From Falsiphaeobacter marinintestinus (GTDB lineage: Bacteria > Pseudomonadota > Alphaproteobacteria > Rhodobacterales > Rhodobacteraceae): 64,000 nt of DNA. Location: contig NZ_VOGO01000004.1 of assembly GCF_007923355.1 (NCBI RefSeq), forward strand, positions 186,001-250,000, read 5' to 3'. This document shows, in pieces, positions 52,250 through 61,519 of this stretch (the first letter of the stretch is position 1; each line of letters begins with the position of its first letter). The notes beneath the pieces are model-generated. The model did not search any database and had not been told where the DNA came from. It saw nothing but the letters and a program-made list of their open reading frames with translations. The translations under genes were made by a program, and so were the position numbers.

Positions 52250-52410
52250 ATGTGGGAGAACTGGTTTTCAAGAACCGGTGCCGAAGGAGCAACCGCCCCG
52301 GAAACTCTCAGGCCCAATGGACCGCAGGCTTACCGACGACACTCTGGAGAGTGGTGCACAAACGCACCCGCCGAAGGGATAACGATCTCAGGCGAAAGGA
52401 CAGAGGGGGC
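52250..52410 (+). promoter_or_regulatory. Tandem glycine riboswitch (gcvT leader)
   Basis: Two glycine aptamers lie in series. Aptamer 1 (about 52250-52328) begins TGTGGGAGA, contains GGTGCCGAAGGAGCAA and GGAAACTCTCAGGCCCA, and ends with AATGGACCGCA. Aptamer 2 (about 52340-52410) contains CTCTGGAGAGTGG, CCGCCGAAGGGATAACG, ATCTCAGGCGAAAGG and ACAGAGGGGG. The paired CCGAAGG and CTCAGG-x-AAAGGAC elements are diagnostic. Glycine binding generally switches on the downstream glycine-cleavage genes. No clear intrinsic terminator is visible between aptamer 2 and gcvT, so translational control of the 70-80-base stretch before the start is plausible. Confidence 0.95.
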
Positions 52411-52492
52411 ATCGCATGGCGCGCAGCTGCACGTCGGATATGGGATGCCGGGAGATTTCCAAAATCGCTCCGGTCACAAAATGGACGGTACG

Positions 52493-53617
52493 ATGGCGGA
52501 TCTTTTGAGAACACCATTATACGATCTTCATGTGGAACTTGGGGCCAAGATGGTGCCCTTTGCCGGCTATGAAATGCCGGTGCAGTATCCGCTGGGAGTC
52601 ATGAAAGAACACACCCACACACGCGAAAAGGCCGGGCTGTTTGACGTCAGCCATATGGGTCAGGTGATCTTGCGGGGTGAAAGCTATGACGCCGCCGCGC
52701 GTGCCTTTGAGCGCTTGGTACCGGTTGATGTGCTAGGGCTGGGCGAAGGGCGGCAGCGCTATGGGCTGTTCCTGAACGAACAGGGCGGCATTCTTGACGA
52801 TCTGATGTTCGCCAATCGCGGCGATCATCTGTTTGTTGTGGTCAATGCGGCCTGCAAGGCGCAGGACATCGCAAACATGAAAGCGGCGCTGGAACCGGAT
52901 ATCCGCGTGACCCCGGTTGAAGATCGTGCGCTTCTGGCGCTGCAGGGGCCAGCAGCCGAAGCGGTTTTGACGGAACTCTCACCAGACGCGGCGAACATGC
53001 GGTTCATGGATGTGCGTACGATTGATCTGGACGGGGTCGAGGCCTGGGTTTCGCGCTCGGGCTATACCGGCGAAGACGGGTATGAGATTTCAGTGCCTGC
53101 GGATCAGGCAGACCAGCTGGCGCGCAAACTTTTGGCCCACGATGATGTTCAGGCCATTGGTCTTGGCGCGCGGGATTCGCTGCGCCTTGAGGCCGGGTTG
53201 TGTCTGTATGGTCATGACATCGACACCGATACTTTGCCGGTCGAGGCGGGGCTGATCTGGGCGATCCAGAAGGTGCGTCGCAGCGGCGGGGAACGGTCTG
53301 GTGGATTTCCGGGGGGGCAGCAGGTTCTGGCGCAGATCGCGGATGGTGCGCCGCGCAAACGTGTTGGGTTGCGTCCTGATGGGCGTGCTCCGATGCGCGA
53401 AGGTGTCGAACTGTTTGCGGAAGCCGAGGGTGGTGGCGTGATCGGAAAAATCACGTCCGGCGGTTTTGGTCCGACAGTTGGTGGGCCGGTGGCGATGGGC
53501 TATGTGCCCGCCGAACTGGCCGCACCCGGTACCACGATCTACGGCGAATTGCGCGGCAAGCGCCAGCCCGTCACCGTCACAAAGCTGCCCTTCGTGGCGG
53601 CCAACTTCAAGCGATAA
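52493..53617 (+). CDS. gcvT: Glycine cleavage system T protein (aminomethyltransferase)
   Basis: Transfers the methylene group of H-protein-bound aminomethyl-lipoate to tetrahydrofolate, releasing ammonia. The chosen start MADLLRTPLYDLHVELGAKMVPFAGYEMPVQYPLGVMKEH (374 residues) matches the family N-terminus; ATG 52481 adds four residues, and the frame stays open back through the riboswitch to 52238, which would be a false extension. GLFDVSHMGQV, DDLMFANRGDHLFVVVNAACK, ALLALQGPAAEAVLTEL and SRSGYTGEDGYEISVP are conserved folate-site segments. It is the first gene of gcvT-H-P. The ribosome binding site is weak, consistent with riboswitch-modulated translation. Confidence 0.95.
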   Translation: MADLLRTPLYDLHVELGAKMVPFAGYEMPVQYPLGVMKEHTHTREKAGLFDVSHMGQVILRGESYDAAARAFERLVPVDVLGLGEGRQRYGLFLNEQGGILDDLMFANRGDHLFVVVNAACKAQDIANMKAALEPDIRVTPVEDRALLALQGPAAEAVLTELSPDAANMRFMDVRTIDLDGVEAWVSRSGYTGEDGYEISVPADQADQLARKLLAHDDVQAIGLGARDSLRLEAGLCLYGHDIDTDTLPVEAGLIWAIQKVRRSGGERSGGFPGGQQVLAQIADGAPRKRVGLRPDGRAPMREGVELFAEAEGGGVIGKITSGGFGPTVGGPVAMGYVPAELAAPGTTIYGELRGKRQPVTVTKLPFVAANFKR

Positions 53618-53644
53618 AACGATAGTCCAAGGGGAATCCAATCC

Positions 53645-54004
53645 ATGAAATACACTGAAGAACACGAATGGTTGCTGGAAGAAGGCGAACTGATTGTTGT
53701 GGGTATCACCGCCTTTGCCGCCGAACAGCTGGGCGATGTGGTGTTCCTGGAACTGCCCGATGAAGGCACCGAGGTCAGTAAGGATGACGAAGTTGTCGTG
53801 ATCGAAAGCGTCAAGGCGGCATCGGACATTCTGGCCCCTCTGGACGGCGAGATTGTCGAAGTGAACGACGCACTGGTTGCCACCCCCGGCAAGGTCAACG
53901 AAGACCCGACCGGCGAGGCGTGGTTCTTCAAGATGAAGCCGTCGGATCTGTCTCCGATGGACGACTACATGGATGAGGCAGCCTATAAAGACTTCATCGG
54001 CTAG
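53645..54004 (+). CDS. gcvH: Glycine cleavage system H protein (lipoyl carrier)
   Basis: Lipoylated shuttle protein of 119 residues that carries the aminomethyl group between P, T and L proteins. [43 protein letters not shown] is the family N-terminus, and the lipoylation site is the lysine of [16 protein letters not shown]. The C-terminal half has the usual [32 protein letters not shown]. It starts 27 bases after gcvT with an AAGGGGA ribosome binding site. The order T-H-P is common in this group; the L protein (lipoamide dehydrogenase) is not in the window. Confidence 0.97.
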   Translation: MKYTEEHEWLLEEGELIVVGITAFAAEQLGDVVFLELPDEGTEVSKDDEVVVIESVKAASDILAPLDGEIVEVNDALVATPGKVNEDPTGEAWFFKMKPSDLSPMDDYMDEAAYKDFIG

Positions 54005-54016
54005 CGCGCTGGTTCG

Positions 54017-54060
54017 GCCGGGGACGCCTCCGGCGGGAGTATTTTTCAAAGAGAAGAATG
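54017..54060 (+). repeat. GC-rich intergenic hairpin element, Rhodobacterales-type
   Basis: Between gcvH and gcvP lies GCCGGGGACGCCTCCGGCGG followed by GAGTATTTTTCAAAGAGAAGAA (split here for length). The CGCC/GGCG core can form a short hairpin and is followed by a T-run, so it may act as a weak terminator. I recall very similar 'CCTCCGGCGGGAGTATTT' strings as frequent intergenic elements in Rhodobacterales genomes. It is the only copy I see in this window. Confidence 0.6.
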
Positions 54061-54105
54061 GGGCGCGCCTTGGACAAGGCGGCGCACGGTAGAGGAGTAC
54101 CTGCA

Positions 54106-56955
54106 ATGACCTTCACCCCGACCGATTATCTGCCATATGATTTCGCCAATCGCCGCCACATCGGGCCATCGCCCGCTGAAATGGCAGACATGTTAAAGGT
54201 CGTTGGCGTCGAGAGTCTGGAAGCGCTGATTGACGAAACCATCCCGCAGGCGATCCGGCAGGACGCGCCGCTGGATTTTGGCAAACCCATGTCCGAGCGA
54301 GAGCTGATCCATCACATGCGCGGCATTGCGGCGAAGAACACGGTACTGACCTCGCTGATCGGACAGGGGTATCATGGCACGGTCACGCCCCCTGCAATCC
54401 AGCGCAACATCTTTGAAAACCCGGCCTGGTACACCGCCTATACCCCCTATCAGCCCGAGATCAGTCAGGGCCGGTTAGAGGCGTTGTTGAACTTTCAGAC
54501 CATGATCAGCGATCTGACCGGTCTGGAAATCGCCAATGCGTCGCTTCTGGATGAATCCACCGCCTGCGCCGAGGCTATGACGATGGCGCAGCGGCTTGCC
54601 AAGTCCAAGGCCAAGGCGTTCTTTGTTGATGAGAATTGTCATCCGCAGAACATTGCCGTGGTTCAGACCCGCGCGGCGCCATTGGGGATCGAGGTGATTG
54701 TCGGAAGCCCCGATGATCTGGAGGCCGATCAGGTGTTCGGGGCCTTGTTCCAGTATCCCGGCACATACGGCCATCTGCGTGACTTCACCGACCTGATTGC
54801 AGCCCTGCACGAGGCCAAGGCGATTGGTGTGATCTCGGCTGATCCGCTGTCTTTGACACTGTTGAAGGAACCGGGCGCGATGGGGGCCGACATTGCGGTG
54901 GGCAGCGCCCAGCGTTTTGGGGTGCCGGTGGGGTATGGCGGGCCACACGCGGCTTATATGGCGACCAAGCAGCAATATGCGCGTTCGATGCCGGGGCGCA
55001 TTGTCGGGGTCAGCATCGACAGCCATGGCAACCGGGCCTATCGGTTGTCGCTGCAAACCCGCGAACAGCATATCCGGCGCGAAAAGGCGACCTCGAATGT
55101 CTGTACCGCGCAGGCGTTGTTGGCGGTTATGGCGTCGTTTTACGCTGTGTTCCACGGACCGGAAGGGCTGAAAGCCATTGCCCAGCGGATTCACCGCAAG
55201 AGCGTGCGAATGGTCAAAGGGCTTGAGGCCGCCGGGTTCGAGGTTGAGCCGAAAGAGTTCTTTGATACGGTCACCGTGGATGTAGGCCTTTTGCAGCGCG
55301 GCGTGTTGCAGGCAGCCGTGGGCGAAGGTCTGAACCTGCGCCGGGTCGGCAAGACCAAGGTTGGCATCACGCTGGACGAACGTACCCGGCCTGCCACGAT
55401 CGAAGCAGTTTGGCGTGCCTTTGGAATCGTCCAGAAGGATGATGATTTTTCTCCCGAATACCGGTTGCCGGACGGTTTGGTCCGTCAGACCACCTATCTG
55501 GAACACCCGATTTTCCACATGAACCGTGCCGAGACCGAGATGATGCGCTATATGCGGCGTCTGGCCGACCGCGATCTGGCGCTGGATCGAGCGATGATCC
55601 CGCTTGGGTCCTGCACGATGAAGCTGAACGCGGCGGTCGAGATGATGCCGCTCAGTTGGCGCGAGTTTTCGCTGTTGCACCCATTTGCGCCCGTTGATCA
55701 GGCCGCGGGGTACACGCAGATGATCGACGATTTGTCGTCAAAACTTTGCGATATCACCGGGTACGCTGCGATTTCGATGCAACCGAATTCAGGTGCGCAG
55801 GGCGAATACGCCGGATTGCTGACCATTTCTGCCTATCATCGGGCCAATGGCGATAATCACCGCAACGTCTGCCTGATCCCGATGAGCGCGCATGGCACCA
55901 ACCCGGCCAGCGCCCATATGGTCGGTTGGAAAGTTGTGCCGGTGAAATCGGCAGAGAACGGTGATATCGACCTGGACGATTTCCGCGCCAAGGCCGAGAA
56001 ACACAGCGAAAACCTGGCCGGGTGCATGATCACCTATCCATCGACCCACGGTGTGTTCGAGGAAACCGTCAAGGACGTCTGCGAAATCACGCATACCCAT
56101 GGTGGGCAGGTCTATATCGATGGGGCCAACATGAACGCGATGGTCGGGCTGAGCCGCCCGGGCGATCTGGGCGGGGATGTCAGCCACCTGAACCTGCACA
56201 AGACGTTTTGCATTCCGCATGGGGGGGGTGGCCCCGGCATGGGGCCGATCGGCGTCAAGGCGCATCTGATCCCGTTTCTGCCGGGCCATCCGGAAACCGG
56301 TGGGACCGAAGGGCCGGTGTCTGCCGCGCCGTATGGTTCTCCGTCACTCCTGCCGATCTCGTGGGCGTACTGCCTGATGATGGGCGGCGAAGGCCTGACG
56401 CAAGCGACGCGGGTTGCGATTCTCAACGCCAATTACATGGCTGAACGTCTGCAAGGTGCCTACGAGGTGCTGTATCGCGGGGGTAAAGGCCGGGTGGCGC
56501 ATGAATGCATCATCGACACGCGTCCCTTTGCCGACAGCGCAGGTGTCAATGTCGATGATATCGCCAAGCGCCTGATGGATGCCGGGTTCCACGCCCCGAC
56601 GATGAGCTGGCCGGTGGCTGGCACCCTGATGATCGAGCCGACGGAATCCGAAACCAAGGCCGAGCTGGACCGGTTCTGTGATGCGATGCTGGCGATCCGT
56701 GAAGAGATCCGCGCGATTGAGAACGGCAAGATGGATGCCGAGAACAACCCGCTGAAGAACGCGCCGCACACGATGGAGGACCTCGTGCGCGATTGGGATC
56801 GACCCTATACCCGCGAACAGGGCTGTTTCCCGCGTGGGGCGTTCCGGGTCGACAAGTACTGGCCACCAGTAAACCGGGTCGACAACGCATTCGGTGACCG
56901 CAATCTGGTGTGTTCCTGCCCGCCAATGGAGGACTATGCCGAAGCGGCAGAATGA
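54106..56955 (+). CDS. gcvP: Glycine dehydrogenase (decarboxylating), glycine cleavage P protein
   Basis: PLP enzyme that decarboxylates glycine and transfers the aminomethyl group to lipoyl-H protein. The ATG at 54106 follows GAGGAG and gives 949 residues as a single alpha-beta fused chain (many Gram-positives split it into two). [22 protein letters not shown] begins the first half. The second half contains [35 protein letters not shown] and the PLP-lysine in [28 protein letters not shown]. The start at 54058 would add 16 residues and is less likely. The terminator-like intergenic element precedes it. It ends the gcv operon; the next gene is a small lipoprotein. Confidence 0.97.
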   Translation: MTFTPTDYLPYDFANRRHIGPSPAEMADMLKVVGVESLEALIDETIPQAIRQDAPLDFGKPMSERELIHHMRGIAAKNTVLTSLIGQGYHGTVTPPAIQRNIFENPAWYTAYTPYQPEISQGRLEALLNFQTMISDLTGLEIANASLLDESTACAEAMTMAQRLAKSKAKAFFVDENCHPQNIAVVQTRAAPLGIEVIVGSPDDLEADQVFGALFQYPGTYGHLRDFTDLIAALHEAKAIGVISADPLSLTLLKEPGAMGADIAVGSAQRFGVPVGYGGPHAAYMATKQQYARSMPGRIVGVSIDSHGNRAYRLSLQTREQHIRREKATSNVCTAQALLAVMASFYAVFHGPEGLKAIAQRIHRKSVRMVKGLEAAGFEVEPKEFFDTVTVDVGLLQRGVLQAAVGEGLNLRRVGKTKVGITLDERTRPATIEAVWRAFGIVQKDDDFSPEYRLPDGLVRQTTYLEHPIFHMNRAETEMMRYMRRLADRDLALDRAMIPLGSCTMKLNAAVEMMPLSWREFSLLHPFAPVDQAAGYTQMIDDLSSKLCDITGYAAISMQPNSGAQGEYAGLLTISAYHRANGDNHRNVCLIPMSAHGTNPASAHMVGWKVVPVKSAENGDIDLDDFRAKAEKHSENLAGCMITYPSTHGVFEETVKDVCEITHTHGGQVYIDGANMNAMVGLSRPGDLGGDVSHLNLHKTFCIPHGGGGPGMGPIGVKAHLIPFLPGHPETGGTEGPVSAAPYGSPSLLPISWAYCLMMGGEGLTQATRVAILNANYMAERLQGAYEVLYRGGKGRVAHECIIDTRPFADSAGVNVDDIAKRLMDAGFHAPTMSWPVAGTLMIEPTESETKAELDRFCDAMLAIREEIRAIENGKMDAENNPLKNAPHTMEDLVRDWDRPYTREQGCFPRGAFRVDKYWPPVNRVDNAFGDRNLVCSCPPMEDYAEAAE

Positions 56956-57036
56956 TCCCATGGTCTGTCCGTTGCCTTGAAAGAGAAGGCTGGCTATGAA
57001 TTTGCCAGAGCATAATTTTTGAGGGACGGGCAGATT

Positions 57037-57240
57037 ATGATGAAGAAACTTGTGCTGATCGGTGTTGTTGCGGCGATGAGCGTGTCGCTTGCAGCGTGTG
57101 GCAGCCACTCCAAAACCGAAACGAGTGTGAAATCCACCACGACCGGTCAGGAGCTGACGGACCTGCAGGCCGCATATGAAGGTGGGATCATCAGCGAGCA
57201 AGAATTCGAAAAGAAGAAAAAAGAAATCCTCAAAGAGTGA
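57037..57240 (+). CDS. Small SHOCT-domain lipoprotein
   Basis: A 67-residue protein from ATG 57037 (ATG 57040 also possible; GAGGG 57021-57025 is the ribosome binding site). The N-terminus MMKKLVLIGVVAAMSVSLAACGS is a lipoprotein signal with lipobox LAAC, so the mature protein starts at the modified Cys. After a Ser/Thr/Lys-rich linker it ends with ELTDLQAAYEGGIISEQEFEKKKKEIL, a SHOCT motif (short C-terminal helical oligomerisation). It follows gcvP by about 80 bases and is closed by a strong terminator. Function unknown; probably an envelope protein. Confidence 0.8.
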   Translation: MMKKLVLIGVVAAMSVSLAACGSHSKTETSVKSTTTGQELTDLQAAYEGGIISEQEFEKKKKEILKE

Positions 57241-57263
57241 TCCTTTGACATCGAGTCGCGACG

Positions 57264-57287
57264 ACGGGCCCTGCGGGGCCCGTTTTT
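57264..57287 (+). terminator. Rho-independent terminator after the SHOCT lipoprotein
   Basis: A perfect 8-base-pair stem ACGGGCCC (57264-57271), loop TGCG, GGGCCCGT (57276-57283), followed by TTTTT (57283-57287). It lies 24 bases after the stop codon. Confidence 0.9.
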
Positions 57288-57657
57288 CGTTCCGGATCAC
57301 GTGAGGCGAGCCTTTTGAGGCATTGGGTAAGCGATGTAGATCCTGTCTGGGTCGATATCTGCAAAAAAGTTTCGAACTGCCATGTCACGCATCAAGATGT
57401 GCCAGTGTTCTGGGATCCCGGCTGCCCAAGTTCTGCTGAGGCCTTGTTTTGCTTGGCGAAATTCCATTCCGCAAGTTCTGGCTGCTTTACAGTGGCCCGT
57501 CTGCGCGTGACGTGGGCGTGAAAAAACCCATTGGTTGCGGGGGGATGAAGCCGTGTGACGTACCGTCAGAGCGCTAGACATTTGTCTGATCCCCGCGCAA
57601 TCTGCCCAGCGAGAGCCGGGCAAAGGCCGTCTTTGCCAGTCGGGAGGGAGACTATTG
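57288..57657. other. Gene-poor interval before the acyl-CoA dehydrogenase gene
   Basis: About 370 bases. On the minus strand an open frame ending at 57297 could encode about 56 residues (starting MEFRQAKQGLSRTWAAG), and a plus-strand frame (57315-57521) about 68 residues. Neither has a ribosome binding site or recognisable family, so I do not call a gene. The interval presumably holds the promoter of the downstream gene; a GGGAGGGA ribosome binding site lies at about 57642-57649. Confidence 0.35.
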
Positions 57658-58893
57658 ATGAACATTTCATTTGCCATGCGCGAGGAGAACCAGAAACTTC
57701 TGGAACGCGTCCGCGACATGATCCGCGACGAAATCATGCCGCTGGAAGAAGAGTATCAGGCCGAAATCGCGAAAGAAGATCGCTGGACCTATACGGCACG
57801 TCAAACCGAAATCCTGGAAGGGCTGAAATCCAAGGCCAAGGCCGCAGGCTTGTGGAACTTCTGGCTGACCGACAGCGACAAGGGCTTTGGGTTGTCCACG
57901 GTCGAATACGCCTATTTCGCCGAAGAGATGGGCAAAACCCCTTTGGGAGCCGAAGTGTTCAACTGTGCTGCCCCGGATACGGGCAACATGGAAGTGTTCG
58001 AACGCTATGGCACCGAAGCCATGAAAGAAGAATGGCTGAAGCCGCTTCTGGCCGGTGAAATCCGCTCGGCCTATTTGATGACTGAACCTGATGTGGCCAG
58101 CTCGGACGCGACCAACATCCGTATGTCTTGCGTGCGGGATGGCGATGAATACGTGCTGAACGGCGAAAAATGGTGGTCCTCGGGGGCCGGTGATCCGCGC
58201 TGCAAGGTCTATATCACCATGGTCAAAACCGGTGGGGATGAGCTGCCCAAGCACAAGCGCCAGTCAATGATCGTTGTGCCCGCCAACGCCGAAGGGATCG
58301 AAATCCTGCGCCCGATGCAGGTCTATGGCCACGACGACGCGCCGCACGGCCACATGCATATCCGCTTTACCAATGTCCGGGTTCCGGTTGACGGTCTCCT
58401 GCTGGGCGAAGGCCGCGGGTTTGAAATTTCGCAAGGTCGGCTTGGACCTGGCCGTATCCACCACTGTATGCGCGCGATCGGTCAGGCTGAAATGGCTCTG
58501 GAGCGTATGTGCAAGCGGTCGCTGGATCGCGAAGCGTTTGGCAAGAAGCTGGCCTATCTTGGTGCCAACTATGACATCATTGCAGAATGTCGGATGGAAA
58601 TCGAAATGGCCCGCCTGCTGTGCCTCAAGGCGGCATGGTACATGGATCAGGGCGACGCGCGCGCTGCGGCTCCGTGGATCAGCCAGATCAAAGTGGTCGC
58701 TCCGCGTGTTGCGCTGAAGGTCGTCGACGAAGCCATCCAGATGTTTGGCGGCGCTGGCGTCAGCCAGGAAACGCCAATGGCGGTGGCGTGGACCCACCTT
58801 CGCACCTTGCGTCTGGCGGATGGCCCCGATGCCGTACACCGCCGTCAGGTGGCCCGTGTCGAACTGAAGAAATACACGCAAGAAAAAGTCTGA
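57658..58893 (+). CDS. Acyl-CoA dehydrogenase (ACAD10/11-like subgroup)
   Basis: FAD-dependent dehydrogenase of 411 residues, start ATG 57658 after GGGAGGGA. FAD and acyl-CoA motifs include AYLMTEPDVASSDATNIRMS (the FAD-binding loop), YVLNGEKWWSSGAGDPRCKVYITMVKT, GPGRIHHCMRAIGQAEMALERMCKRSLDREAFGK (active-site helix region), MFGGAGVSQETPMAVAWTHLRTLRLADGPDAVHR and a final basic tail. The WWSSGAGDPRC and HHCMRAIG strings are typical of the ACAD10/ACAD11-like branch, which acts on 4-hydroxy or long-chain acyl-CoAs in known cases. Electrons would pass through ETF to the ETF-ubiquinone oxidoreductase encoded at the end of the window. A terminator follows. Confidence 0.92.
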   Translation: MNISFAMREENQKLLERVRDMIRDEIMPLEEEYQAEIAKEDRWTYTARQTEILEGLKSKAKAAGLWNFWLTDSDKGFGLSTVEYAYFAEEMGKTPLGAEVFNCAAPDTGNMEVFERYGTEAMKEEWLKPLLAGEIRSAYLMTEPDVASSDATNIRMSCVRDGDEYVLNGEKWWSSGAGDPRCKVYITMVKTGGDELPKHKRQSMIVVPANAEGIEILRPMQVYGHDDAPHGHMHIRFTNVRVPVDGLLLGEGRGFEISQGRLGPGRIHHCMRAIGQAEMALERMCKRSLDREAFGKKLAYLGANYDIIAECRMEIEMARLLCLKAAWYMDQGDARAAAPWISQIKVVAPRVALKVVDEAIQMFGGAGVSQETPMAVAWTHLRTLRLADGPDAVHRRQVARVELKKYTQEKV

Positions 58894-58916
58894 AAGGCAT
58901 AGCCTGAACAGACAAG

Positions 58917-58942
58917 CGGCCTCCGGTTTCGGGGGCCGTTTT
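58917..58942 (+). terminator. Rho-independent terminator after the acyl-CoA dehydrogenase gene
   Basis: Stem CGGCCTCC (58917-58924), loop GGTTTC, GGGGGCCG (58931-58938), with one G-T wobble, then TTTT (58939-58942). It lies 24 bases after the stop and between convergent genes. Confidence 0.8.
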
Positions 58943-58953
58943 GCATTGCACGG

Positions 58954-59853
58954 TCAGAACCGGATGCGAAACGCCAAACCCGCAATTGGGGCAGTTTCAT
59001 AGCTTTGCCGGCTGATCTCGGTGCCGGCTGCGTCGTCCAGCGTCAGTTCGCCATTGAACTCGGCCCCGACGAATGCGCTGAACGACATCCCGGGATTGGG
59101 CCGATAGCTGACCGACAGGGCGACCGGGATACTTTTATCCTCGCCGACGCCGTTCGGGGCCAGCCCGGTTCCGTCCAGCCGGAAGCGCACGCTTTCAGAC
59201 CTGACCGACAACGCGAACTCCAGTTTTTCAGTGTGAGCATAGCTGAGCGTCACGCCGGGGCCGCGCGTCGCACCGGGGCCAGTGCCGGTGCTGAGGTTCC
59301 ATTTGTCAGCAACATCCCAATCGATCAGCAGGGCGGGGAAAAGCTCGGTGCCGTCTTCACCCAGTTGGGTATATGCGCCAAAGGCCGGACCGATGGTCAG
59401 GCGGTCACTGACCTTCCATGCGATCCCGGCAAAAATGCCATAGGTCTGACCGTCTGACGCGGCGACCCCGCTTTGATAATCCCAGCGGACCTGGGGTGCC
59501 AGAAACACGCTGCCTGTGTCGCCAACGCGAAAGCGCATCGGGGCAGACAGACGGACATCACGGATATCGGTCCAGGGTTGGTTCGCGGCATTGCTGAAAT
59601 CATAGTTGAACTGACCGACGCTGGCTGACACGCCAATCGAGTTGCCGTCTCCGAACCGATACAATGACCCAGCCCGCACAAATGCGCGCGAGGCTGAGAC
59701 GGTTCCGCCTCCGCTCAGATCCGCGCTTCCCTGAAAGATGGCCAAACCGTCGATCTGGTGACCCCAGCCAGTCGGGGCTTGCGCCAACGCCGGACCCGAC
59801 AATGCAAAAGCGCATATGCTGGCAGACAAGAGCCTACTACAGATTGACCTCAT
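58954..59853 (-). CDS. Predicted outer-membrane beta-barrel-like protein
   Basis: A 299-residue precursor from ATG 59853, preceded by an AAAAGGGA ribosome binding site; the frame is open further upstream but without a signal sequence. Residues 1-24 form a signal peptide (SICSRLLSASICAFALSGPALA-QAP). The rest alternates polar and hydrophobic residues in strands (VSASRAFVRAGSLYRFGDGNSIGVSASVGQFNYDF; MRFRVGDTGSVFLAPQVRWDYQSGV; FALSVRSESVRFRLDG) and ends with IAGLAFRIRF, an aromatic terminal strand typical of outer-membrane proteins. I do not recognise a family beyond this; a DUF6268-like or porin-related barrel is possible. It is convergent with the acyl-CoA dehydrogenase gene. Confidence 0.72.
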   Translation of the reverse strand: MRSICSRLLSASICAFALSGPALAQAPTGWGHQIDGLAIFQGSADLSGGGTVSASRAFVRAGSLYRFGDGNSIGVSASVGQFNYDFSNAANQPWTDIRDVRLSAPMRFRVGDTGSVFLAPQVRWDYQSGVAASDGQTYGIFAGIAWKVSDRLTIGPAFGAYTQLGEDGTELFPALLIDWDVADKWNLSTGTGPGATRGPGVTLSYAHTEKLEFALSVRSESVRFRLDGTGLAPNGVGEDKSIPVALSVSYRPNPGMSFSAFVGAEFNGELTLDDAAGTEISRQSYETAPIAGLAFRIRF

Positions 59854-59983
59854 GACAGGGTCCCTTTTCGTTTTGAAGCGAATGCTTCGTCTTGAGGTAA
59901 CATGTTGCAATGCAAAACCAAAGCAAGGCCGCTTTTGCAATTTAGTCTGGCCAGGGCAGGGGGCAGCGGAGGAGTGGACGCCG

Positions 59984-61012
59984 TTAGTCGAACGTTCCAG
60001 CCACACGACCGAGCAACATAAAGGCCCGCGCTGTTCGGGTTTCGCCGAGGGATGAGATTTCGGCGTCCGTTGCCACCGGTTCGAATTCGACAAACATCTG
60101 GTCGAACCGGCGCAGGAAGTGGTGCGCGGCGTCGCGGAAAATCGGGTCTTTCTTCATACGCGCGGCGGTCAGTGCCAGCGACGTCCGGTCCCGCACGCCG
60201 CCCAGTGAGGCCACAGACCGTCCGCGTGCGCCTTGCGCAAAATCGCGCCAAACCTCGGGACGGGCCATGTCAGGACGCAGGTCATCCATATAGATGCCTT
60301 CCTGCGACAACAGGGTCAGCACATCCTGTGCCGCTTGAATCAGCTTGGCTGCATTGCGGTCGCGCAGCGCGCGGCGTAGCGCAGCAAACCCGATCTCGTC
60401 ATCTGCGGTTTCCGGGAAATTCAGCGCCAGGATGAAATCATCCGTGGGCAGGGGCGGGGACAATTCTTCGGCCGGGGTGCCCAGGGCAAGCGACCCCTGA
60501 TCGATATCGGCAGGTGTTTGGGTGGTTTCGACGGGTTGAACATTGGGGCGGATCCGCTGATGCCGCGTGGTGTGGAACGTTGCCAGCGTGGTTTCGGTTT
60601 TTTTCGCAGCTTCGGCGATCTCATCCAGCTTTTGCGAAACCGAGGCTTCTTGCGGGACTGCGCCGCGCTGCTGCTGGGCGATCTGCGCTTGCCGGACCGC
60701 ATCAATCGCGGTTTGCAGCCGCTGGCTTTCTTCGCGCATGACCCGTGATGATCGGGCCGCCGTGGCCGCGACCCAGATCATCGCCACCGGCATGAACACG
60801 GCCAGTAACGTCATGATGAACCGCAGGCCGTCGATGTTCTGGGTAGCGCCTTTGGGGGCGAAGACGAAAAATGCCACAGCCCCGGCCAGCCAGAGCAGAC
60901 TTAGCGTAACGGCAATGATCTCGACGGCAGTAACCTGATCCCGACGCGGTCGGTCATACAGGCCCAACGGAGTGGACTTGCCCGAATCATTGTCTTTTGG
61001 CGCATCGGTCAT
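59984..61012 (-). CDS. Two-helix membrane protein of unknown function, coupled to greA
   Basis: A 342-residue protein from ATG 61012 with a GGAG ribosome binding site just after the greA stop (12 bases apart), so they form an operon. Two membrane helices are visible (about 31-53, VEIIAVTLSLLWLAGAVAFFVF, and about 65-86, LRFIMTLLAVFMPVAMIWVAA), followed by a coiled-coil-like stretch (about 88-150, rich in Arg, Gln, Glu, Ala). The C-terminal third is a soluble domain with DDEIGFAALRRALRDRNAAKLIQAAQDVLTLLSQEGIYMDDLRPDMARPEVWRDFAQGARGRSV. I do not recognise the family; homologues appear to be roseobacter-type hypothetical proteins. The coiled coil suggests oligomerisation. Confidence 0.75.
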   Translation of the reverse strand: MTDAPKDNDSGKSTPLGLYDRPRRDQVTAVEIIAVTLSLLWLAGAVAFFVFAPKGATQNIDGLRFIMTLLAVFMPVAMIWVAATAARSSRVMREESQRLQTAIDAVRQAQIAQQQRGAVPQEASVSQKLDEIAEAAKKTETTLATFHTTRHQRIRPNVQPVETTQTPADIDQGSLALGTPAEELSPPLPTDDFILALNFPETADDEIGFAALRRALRDRNAAKLIQAAQDVLTLLSQEGIYMDDLRPDMARPEVWRDFAQGARGRSVASLGGVRDRTSLALTAARMKKDPIFRDAAHHFLRRFDQMFVEFEPVATDAEISSLGETRTARAFMLLGRVAGTFD

Positions 61013-61024
61013 CGGCAAACTCCG

Positions 61025-61495
61025 TCAGGAAAAGGCGATTTCCAGAACCTCGTACGAACGAATCCCGCCCGGGGTCCGGACTTCGACGCTATCGCCTTCT
61101 TCCTTGCCAATCAGGGCGCGTGCAATAGGAGATTTGATGTTAAGAAGCCCGGCTTCGATCTTGGCCTCGTGTTCGCCCACGATCTGCCAGGTCTTTTCTT
61201 CGTCCGTGTCTTCATCCACCAGCGTGACTTTTGCACCGAACTTGATCGCGCCCGACAGCTTTTTCGGGTCGATGACGTCTGCCAGCGATAGCACAGCCTC
61301 AAGCTCTTTGATGCGGCCTTCGATAAAGCCCTGTTTTTCGCGCGCTGAATGGTATTCGGCGTTCTCTTTCAGGTCGCCCAATTCGCGCGCCTCGGCAATC
61401 GCCTGAATAACTGCAGGGCGTTCAACCGATTTTAGAAGCTTCAGTTCCGCCTCGAGAGCCGCGAAACCCGTGGGCGTCATTGGGAGTTTTTCCAT
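61025..61495 (-). CDS. greA: Transcription elongation factor GreA
   Basis: Rescues backtracked RNA polymerase by stimulating transcript cleavage. At 156 residues from ATG 61495 it has the expected size. The N-terminal antiparallel coiled coil contains LELLKS-like and [37 protein letters not shown], with the acidic tip residues (Asp/Glu in GDLKENAEY) that coordinate Mg in the polymerase channel. The C-terminal FKBP-like domain has [60 protein letters not shown] small GC-rich hairpin lies 25-53 bases upstream. Confidence 0.97.
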   Translation of the reverse strand: MEKLPMTPTGFAALEAELKLLKSVERPAVIQAIAEARELGDLKENAEYHSAREKQGFIEGRIKELEAVLSLADVIDPKKLSGAIKFGAKVTLVDEDTDEEKTWQIVGEHEAKIEAGLLNIKSPIARALIGKEEGDSVEVRTPGGIRSYEVLEIAFS

Positions 61496-61519
61496 CTTCT
61501 CTTGTCCACGCAAAGTTTT

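Noticed and set aside
52238-52492. N-terminal extension of GcvT
   Set aside because: The extra residues are the translation of a glycine riboswitch and have no GcvT resemblance.
54475-55680. Minus-strand open frame of 401 codons opposite gcvP
   Set aside because: Shadow of a highly conserved enzyme gene; no motif of its own.
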